From: Beroe ovata
Taxonomy: Eukaryota; Ctenophora; Nuda; Beroida; Beroidae
Length of the DNA stretch: 10,766 nt
Reading direction: 5' to 3'
Assembly: GCA_946803715.1 (NCBI GenBank)
Contig: CAMPET010000216.1
Location: 2,473 to 13,238 of the forward strand
Part shown: one piece after another, positions 7,901 to 10,766 of the stretch
Numbering within the stretch: position 1 is the first letter of the stretch
Layout of the letters: the number at the start of each line of letters is the position of its first letter
Notes under the pieces: generated by a model
Seen by the model: the letters and a program-made list of their open reading frames with translations, nothing else
Told to the model about the DNA's origin: nothing
The model's database searches: none
Position numbers and translations under genes: made by a program

Positions 7901-8407
7901 AAGGAGGACACTAAGAAAGAAAACGTTGCCAAAAACGAGCTGAAACGCCTGCAAAACATCTCGAAACAGGTGAAGGATAAATCAGACGCTATCGGTCAGA
8001 ACGTGAAACAGGCCCACAAGTCGACCGCGTCTCTCGGCAAATTCCAAGACAGCGTGAAAAACGAGAAACGAGTGAAGGAAAAGGGGAAACAGAAGAAATT
8101 CAGCGCTGTTAGCGGTGATGTCACGGCAGAGACATCTTCTTCATTGGCGTTAATTAGCAAGATATCGAGTGGTGGCGGTGTATCGGTGAACAAGGAGAAA
8201 GCGGCAAACAAGGAACTCGGAGCGACAATTAAGAGGAAGAGGGCCGAGGAGAGCGAGGGACGGAAACCTAAAAGGAGGAGTAAAGCGGGAGTGAAAGTGC
8301 AGACCAAGCACTTTGATAAGAAGAGCGGCCAGGTATCCCGCCCTTCCAGCAAGGGTAAAGCTGGGGGCGGTGGCGGAGGCGGTGTGAAGAAAAGGGCTAA
8401 AAAGTGA
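1995..8407 (+). CDS. RRS1: Ribosome biogenesis regulatory protein RRS1, five coding exons
   Basis: RRS1 works in the nucleolus with RPF2 to load the 5S RNP (5S rRNA, RPL5, RPL11) onto pre-60S particles. Coding exons are 1995-2066, 2242-2355, 6894-7071, 7638-7753 and 7859-8407; all introns are GT-AG, all joins keep frame, and the product is 342 residues (human about 365). Family hallmarks run in order: an N-terminal helix then [12 protein letters not shown] (exon 2), [13 protein letters not shown] and [11 protein letters not shown] followed by [12 protein letters not shown] (exon 3), MVWDDV and [10 protein letters not shown] (exon 4), then [16 protein letters not shown]-like [12 protein letters not shown] and [12 protein letters not shown] (exon 5). 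The tail is Lys/Arg-rich with a seven-Gly run before KKRAKK, as expected of a nucleolar protein. Exons 1-2 and 3-5 are parted by a 4.5-kb intron holding two antisense genes; joining across it is supported by phase 0 on both sides and by continuous family similarity. Confidence 0.93.
2067..2241 (+). other. RRS1 intron 1
   Basis: This 175-bp phase-0 intron runs from GTAGAT to a pyrimidine-rich CACTATCAG acceptor. I see no snoRNA box pair or open frame of note in it. Confidence 0.8.
2808..2813 (-). terminator. Poly(A) signal (AATAAA) of the aerolysin-like gene
   Basis: On the minus strand AATAAA occurs 147 nt after the TAA stop at 2960-2962. It is the first canonical signal after the stop and supports this antisense gene being an independent unit. 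Confidence 0.65.
2960..4358 (-). CDS. Predicted secreted aerolysin-like beta-pore-forming protein with apple-like and fascin-like trefoil domains
   Basis: Two exons, 4358-3277 and 3080-2960, are joined by a GTGAGT...TTTTCAG intron in phase 2; the product is 400 residues. Residues 1-20 form a hydrophobic signal-peptide-like start. About 25-94 resembles a PAN/apple-like module with Cys at 26, 53, 59 and 92. About 95-216 is a fascin-like beta-trefoil with three repeats at 40-residue spacing (YGKYLSA 107, YGKYLAA 148, HGRYLSA 188). About 235-400 matches natterin/aerolysin-like pore formers: a long Ser/Thr-rich alternating strand region (about 270-335), then the [12 protein letters not shown] segment and, in exon 2, a TVPYT motif. 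Family members oligomerise and insert a beta-barrel in membranes; the trefoil would give target binding, possibly glycans. Whether this serves defence, digestion or self-function is unknown. No break is seen. The start ATG is the first in frame. Confidence 0.85.
4359..5018. other. Spacer between the nested genes: 5' flank of the aerolysin-like gene and 3' end of the GPX transcript
   Basis: No convincing coding frame is present on either strand. The part next to 4358 must hold the promoter and 5' UTR of the minus-strand aerolysin-like gene; a TATA-like run lies at 4372-4378 but is too close to the ATG to be argued. A short hairpin, AGGAGG-TAGGCG-CCTCCT, lies near 4706-4723. A minus-strand ATTAAA at 4833-4838 probably ends the GPX mRNA. 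The remainder is AT-rich with nothing I can name. Confidence 0.5.
4833..4838 (-). terminator. Probable poly(A) signal (ATTAAA) of the GPX gene
   Basis: On the minus strand ATTAAA lies 181 nt past the end of the SECIS element, so a transcript cut here would keep the SECIS in its 3' UTR. It is the best hexamer seen in the spacer, but it is a variant and unproven. Confidence 0.45.
5019..5094 (-). promoter_or_regulatory. SECIS element in the 3' UTR of the GPX selenoprotein gene
   Basis: Read on the minus strand, the parts of a eukaryotic SECIS occur in order. Helix I is 7 bp, GCTATAC (5094-5088) with GTATAGC (5025-5019). The internal loop has 9 and 10 nt. The non-Watson-Crick quartet is formed by ATGA C (5079-5075) and TGAT (5039-5036), giving U.U, G.A, A.G and C.U. 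Helix II is an unbroken 11 bp, GATTGTTCTTT (5074-5064) with AAGGGGCAATC (5050-5040), counting G-U pairs. The 13-nt apical loop opens with the conserved AAA (5063-5061), 12 nt after ATGA. No stable extra stem fits in the loop, so it looks like form 1. SECIS elements bind SBP2 and direct selenocysteine insertion at UGA. It lies 270 nt after the GPX stop. Confidence 0.9.
5113..5147 (-). repeat. Perfect 11-bp inverted repeat (hairpin) in the GPX 3' UTR
   Basis: ACACTCATCAG at 5113-5123 is matched exactly by CTGATGAGTGT at 5137-5147, with a 13-nt loop. In the minus-strand transcript it lies between the GPX stop and the SECIS, ending 18 nt before the SECIS. Similar ACCGATA words flank it on both sides (about 5099 and 5154). 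It lacks the non-Watson-Crick quartet of a SECIS. Function unknown. Confidence 0.75.
5364..6629 (-). CDS. GPX: Secreted GPX4-like glutathione peroxidase, selenoprotein (UGA-encoded Sec51), five exons
   Basis: Reduces peroxides, by family resemblance lipid hydroperoxides, using a thiol donor. Exons on the minus strand are 6629-6476, 6222-6164, 6066-5944, 5768-5653 and 5466-5364; all introns are GT-AG and the product is 184 residues with Sec. Residues 1-17 ([17 protein letters not shown]) form a signal peptide, so export is likely. The active site reads VNVASYU-GLT with Sec at 51, followed by [11 protein letters not shown] (catalytic Gln) and IQWNFTKFL (catalytic Trp and Asn), completing the Sec/Gln/Trp/Asn tetrad. 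The segment [25 protein letters not shown] and DRNGCPV resemble GPX4, and the oligomerisation loop of GPX1/GPX3 is missing, so it is probably monomeric. UGA at 6479-6477 is read as Sec because coding similarity continues on both sides through four further exons and a SECIS lies downstream. Lies inside RRS1 intron 2. Confidence 0.94.
6477..6479 (-). other. UGA selenocysteine codon (Sec51) of the GPX gene
   Basis: On the minus strand the TGA follows GCC TCT TAC (Ala-Ser-Tyr) and is followed by one G and then the donor GTGAGG, so it is the last whole codon of exon 1. Glutathione peroxidases have Sec or Cys exactly here. Four exon junctions lie downstream, so a transcript in which UGA is read as stop would fit the rules for nonsense-mediated decay. 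Confidence 0.93.
6630..6893. other. 5' flank of GPX and C/T-rich end of RRS1 intron 2
   Basis: The first 60-90 bp should hold the GPX 5' UTR and promoter on the minus strand; an AT-rich TATAAT-like word near 6698-6708 is the only candidate core element and is weak. From about 6740 to 6890 the plus strand is nearly all C and T, the expected long pyrimidine tract before the RRS1 exon 3 acceptor at 6892-6893. No gene is supported; minus-strand open frames here come from the low complexity. Confidence 0.55.
6761..6819 (+). repeat. 36-bp-period direct repeat in the C/T-rich tract
   Basis: CCTCTCTCCCACTAACACCC recurs exactly at 6761 and 6797, each copy followed by TGC. The sequence between copies is also pyrimidine-rich. 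A small intronic tandem duplication just before an acceptor. Confidence 0.75.
7072..7637 (+). other. RRS1 intron 3
   Basis: A 566-bp phase-1 intron from GTGATTTG to AACCACAG. AT-rich. The antisense open frame reaching across 7447-7854 starts and ends in intron sequence and shows no family features. I saw no snoRNA with paired C and D boxes. Confidence 0.75.
7754..7858 (+). other. RRS1 intron 4
   Basis: A 105-bp phase-0 intron from GTAAATG to CATCTAG, preceded by a pyrimidine-rich stretch (CCCCTTTTCCCATTCC). This is the only acceptor in the window ending TAG instead of CAG. Confidence 0.8.
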
Positions 8408-8566
8408 GGATTAAAAGAGGGGTCGTTTTAACTTATTTTAGTCTGCTTTTATCCTGATTGTAACTATATCGTTCATTAGCGACAGTTCAGAATGACCTGC
8501 GAATCATTGAGTCTATAGGGAGGAAAAGTCTTAGGCGAAGAAGTTAAAATGGTCAAGTTAGTTAAA

Positions 8567-8583
8567 ATTGTTAAGTTAACAAT
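8567..8583. repeat. 17-bp perfect palindrome ATTGTTAA-G-TTAACAAT
   Basis: Two 8-bp arms surround a single G. It sits in a patch with repeated AGTTAAAAT/AGTTAG words (8542-8570), so it may be a chance product of low complexity; a dimeric factor-binding site is possible. Confidence 0.6.
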
Positions 8584-8887
8584 GGTTTTTTGTTATTCAT
8601 GTCAGATAGGTAAGACATGGAAGTCAAAACATCTTTAACCCCGGCAAAACACCAGTGAATTGTAAATACTTCGTGTGAACGTTTGATTGTTATTCCACCT
8701 GATACAAAACACTTGCTACCATCACTTATTATGTCGCGGTTTAACTTAAATTAGTAATAATCGCGAAACAAAGTGAACAAACGGTGCAAGTTCGCAGGTG
8801 TGATACTTCAATTTTACACTCAAGCCCACACAGAAAGTGTGCTCAGCCACACATGGTACAGGAAAATTATGCAGAGTCTCAACTCTC

Positions 8888-8893
8888 AATAAA
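8888..8893 (+). terminator. Candidate poly(A) signal (AATAAA) of RRS1
   Basis: A canonical AATAAA 481 nt past the RRS1 stop and 229 nt before the DDX19 ATG. The ATTAAA at 8410-8415 is an alternative that would give a very short 3' UTR. Confidence 0.45.
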
Positions 8894-9122
8894 TCAATAA
8901 TGTGTACTTCTGAGGTTAGGCTGTTTTACAGGACGTTAGCAGAATGATAATGGGAAATTGTGCAAAAGCGGACTTTTCTGGAAATGCCAAATGGTTATTA
9001 ATGGACCAAAGGGGAAAGGGAGTTAACATATCGTGAGAATTTTGCGGCCGTCTTTTAGCTACAGTCTCTGTCCTCAAGGAGCATGTTTACTAACACATGA
9101 TGTTTCATAGTAGTGTGTAGTT

Positions 9123-10060
9123 ATGGCTGACTGGGCTAACTTCTTGGAAGAACAAGAAGTTACTATTTCCAAAGAGGTGGAAAAGATAAACATCAGGTGA
9201 CTTGTCATAAAAACGCGTCAATCCTGTTCAAAGCAAGTGTTTAACATCATTGGGCAATTATTCCGTATAAGGAATAACTCCACCTGCCTCTCCCCACAGC
9301 ACTACAGACAGCAACAAAACTGAGGCACCTACCGCAGCAGAATCTACACCGGATAATGGTGCCGCAGCTACCACAGTTGAGCAAAACCCACCACAGGAAC
9401 CCACAGATGACGGTAAGTGCTGAGTGGTAGTTCTAGTGGTGAGTGTGAGTTGTGAGTGCTAGTGTTGATTGAGAGAGTGAGTGGTGAGGTTTGAGTTACA
9501 TAGCTTGAAGACAACTCCGGTATTCTTCCCAATCCTGAACTTCACTCAATCTTATGTCACTCTGACACCCCACCGGTAGCCCTAAATCTCACCCTTCCAG
9601 CCGCCCTGAAAGCAGAAAACTCCCTCTTCACCAAAGTGCTGCGTACTCAACTGATAGAGTCTACACGTGAGGTGGAAGTACAGCAGAAGGACCCCAACTC
9701 ACCCCTCTACTCAGTCAAAACATTCGAGGAGCTTAGACTGTAAGTGGATGTATCTTCTTGGGTGGGGGACCCGGGTTGTTCGAGCGAATGTTGCTGACAC
9801 AAGTGTGACACAGTTGCAACATAGTTGTGACACAGGTGTGACACAGTTGCAACATAGTTGTGACACAAGTGTGACACAGCCACACAGTGTCACATTTGTG
9901 GCAATGGAGCGTTGAGACAATGGGGATTTTGCCTCGACATTTCAACCAAATATGCCGTGTTTTCCAGGAAGAAGACTCTTCTGGAAGGAGTTTACGGGAT
10001 GGGTTTCAACCAGCCCAGCAAAATCCAAGAGACTGCCCTTCCCATGCTTATGTGTGACCC
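9123..10060 (+). CDS. DDX19: DEAD-box RNA helicase DDX19/DBP5 type, N-terminal part (gene runs off the right edge)
   Basis: DDX19/DBP5 is the ATPase at the cytoplasmic face of the nuclear pore that strips export factors from mRNA, activated by GLE1 and inositol hexakisphosphate; it also acts in translation termination. Four coding exons are seen: 9123-9196, 9300-9412, 9601-9739 and 9968-10060 (open at phase 2), with GT-AG introns and 139 whole codons. The N-terminus MADWANFLEEQE is acidic, followed by a Thr/Ala/Pro-rich linker. Then come features specific to this family: LKAENSLFTKVLR, EVEVQQKDPNSPLYSV, KTFEELRL, EGVYGMGF and the Q motif with NQPSKIQETALP (about 123-134). The Walker A motif (GTGKT), DEAD box and C-terminal RecA domain are not in the window; they must follow an intron of at least 706 bp. 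I see no further exon up to the end. Confidence 0.9.
9413..9600 (+). other. DDX19 intron 2 with a GTGAG-rich stretch
   Basis: A 188-bp phase-1 intron from GTAAGTGC to ACCCTTCCAG. About 9413-9490 is rich in GTGAGT/GTGCTAGT words, several resembling donor sites; they are low-complexity repeats. Confidence 0.7.
9740..9967 (+). other. DDX19 intron 3
   Basis: A 228-bp phase-2 intron from GTAAGTGG to TGTTTTCCAG. It contains the 33-bp tandem repeat at 9796-9878. Confidence 0.8.
9796..9878 (+). repeat. 33-bp tandem repeat, about 2.5 copies
   Basis: Two full 33-bp units starting at 9796 and 9829 differ by a single base (AAGTG versus AGGTG), followed by a 17-bp partial unit. Each unit holds a GTTGCAACATAGTTGTG segment and TGTGACACA words. 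The near identity implies recent duplication. The period is a multiple of three, which is why long open frames appear across it on both strands. Confidence 0.9.
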
Positions 10061-10766
10061 GTGAGTGAATAATCTGATTTCATTAGGGCTGTCCTGTTTC
10101 CATGTGGGATGTAGGATGTCCATTCCCTCCTGAGGACATTCATAGGCAATAAGTGGAGAAAACCGCTTAAATCGCGGACAAAAGGGCGAAAAATCAGAAG
10201 AATTGCTTTCTGGACGGCCCCGTTGTAGTAATAAACTTTAAATTGCTCCTTCATCAATCGTGTCACTCTATGATATAGTTACTCTCTCTCTCGCCACTTA
10301 TTGTACCGTTTCGCACTCCACCACAGTAGAGAGAGGGAGGGAGTTTGTAATTTGACAGGAATTGGGCACTGTCACACTCTCTATGATTTCGTGTATAGTA
10401 AGATAGTAGTGCAGTGTGAAATTGGCATACTACACATCAATATCGTTATTACACTTCTTTCACATTTTCTTCTACTGTCACAGCTTCCCGATGCACCTTT
10501 GTTCAAACTTTCAGTTTCATAGTCGTAAGCTATGCCTATAACGAATTTCTGATATCGGGTTTTTGGAGTACGGGTTTTTATGGCTGTACCTCTTGATTTG
10601 ACTTAATTGTTGTTCCATTTCGGATTTTGGTTGCTGAACCAATTTTCAGAGTTTCTCTCTTTTAGTTTTGATCGACGCCCATACTTGTACCTTGCCGATA
10701 TATCTCTTGCGAGAAGTGTTCTGTCCCATTGCCTACCCCTGAGTGCTGGTTTCACACACACACAAC
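10061..10766 (+). other. DDX19 intron 4, 5' part (to the window edge)
   Basis: Begins with a strong GTGAGTGA donor and shows no helicase motif to the edge. Low-complexity spots are a GAGAGAGGGAGGGAG run at about 10328-10342 and a short CA run at the right end. Open frames over 10048-10266 (minus) and 10301-10522 (plus) have no recognisable features. Confidence 0.65.

Larger units (their letters stand above)
8408..9122. other. Intergenic region: RRS1 3' UTR and DDX19 promoter side
   Basis: No coding frame is supported in these 715 bp. The sequence is AT-rich. Candidate RRS1 poly(A) signals are ATTAAA at 8410-8415, directly after the stop, and a canonical AATAAA at 8888-8893. A 17-bp palindrome lies at 8567-8583. 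The last 200 bp before the DDX19 ATG at 9123 should hold its promoter, but no TATA box or known site can be named. Confidence 0.55.

Noticed and set aside
7447-8352. Minus-strand open frames opposite RRS1 exons 4-5 (7447-7854 and 7996-8352)
   Set aside because: They are complements of Lys-rich RRS1 coding sequence and flanking introns, with no recognisable protein.
9711-9945. Cys/Val/Thr-rich open frames on both strands over 9667-9945
   Set aside because: Produced by the 33-bp repeat whose period is a multiple of three, inside a DDX19 intron.
10061-10766. Further DDX19 exon (Walker A region)
   Set aside because: No frame in this stretch shows the SGTGKT motif or its flanks; it must lie beyond the window.

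Overview
This is eukaryotic, almost certainly invertebrate animal, nuclear DNA. Proteins are split by short GT-AG introns (about 80-570 bp, one of 4.5 kb), the housekeeping proteins match animal families, and one gene reads UGA as selenocysteine with a eukaryote-type SECIS element. The tight packing and the aerolysin-like gene would suit a sponge or another early-branching animal, but that placement is only inference.

Layout: (1) 55-191 (+), the last coding exon of an unrecognised gene. (2) 599-1858 (+), intronless PTAR1, the alpha subunit of protein geranylgeranyltransferase type III. (3) 1995-8407 (+), five-exon RRS1, a 60S ribosome assembly factor. (4) Inside the 4538-bp second intron of RRS1, on the opposite strand, lie two complete genes for predicted secreted proteins: a two-exon apple-like/fascin-trefoil/aerolysin-like protein (2960-4358) and a five-exon GPX4-like glutathione peroxidase (5364-6629). 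The peroxidase has an in-frame UGA at its catalytic position, and a well-formed SECIS lies 270 nt past its stop. (5) 9123-10060 (+), the first four coding exons of a DDX19/DBP5-type mRNA-export helicase that runs off the right edge.

The four plus-strand genes form a same-direction, closely spaced series; PTAR1's poly(A) signal is 40 bp from the RRS1 start codon. PTAR1, RRS1 and DDX19 are general housekeeping genes with no shared pathway visible here. The two nested genes form a separate antisense unit, both with signal-peptide-like N-termini and each with its own poly(A) signal.

The strongest discoveries are the nested antisense pair within RRS1 and the selenoprotein/SECIS match. No prokaryotic element, CRISPR array, transposon gene, tRNA or rRNA was found. 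Exon joins were worked out by hand from reading frame, splice signals and remembered family features, not from transcripts or database searches.
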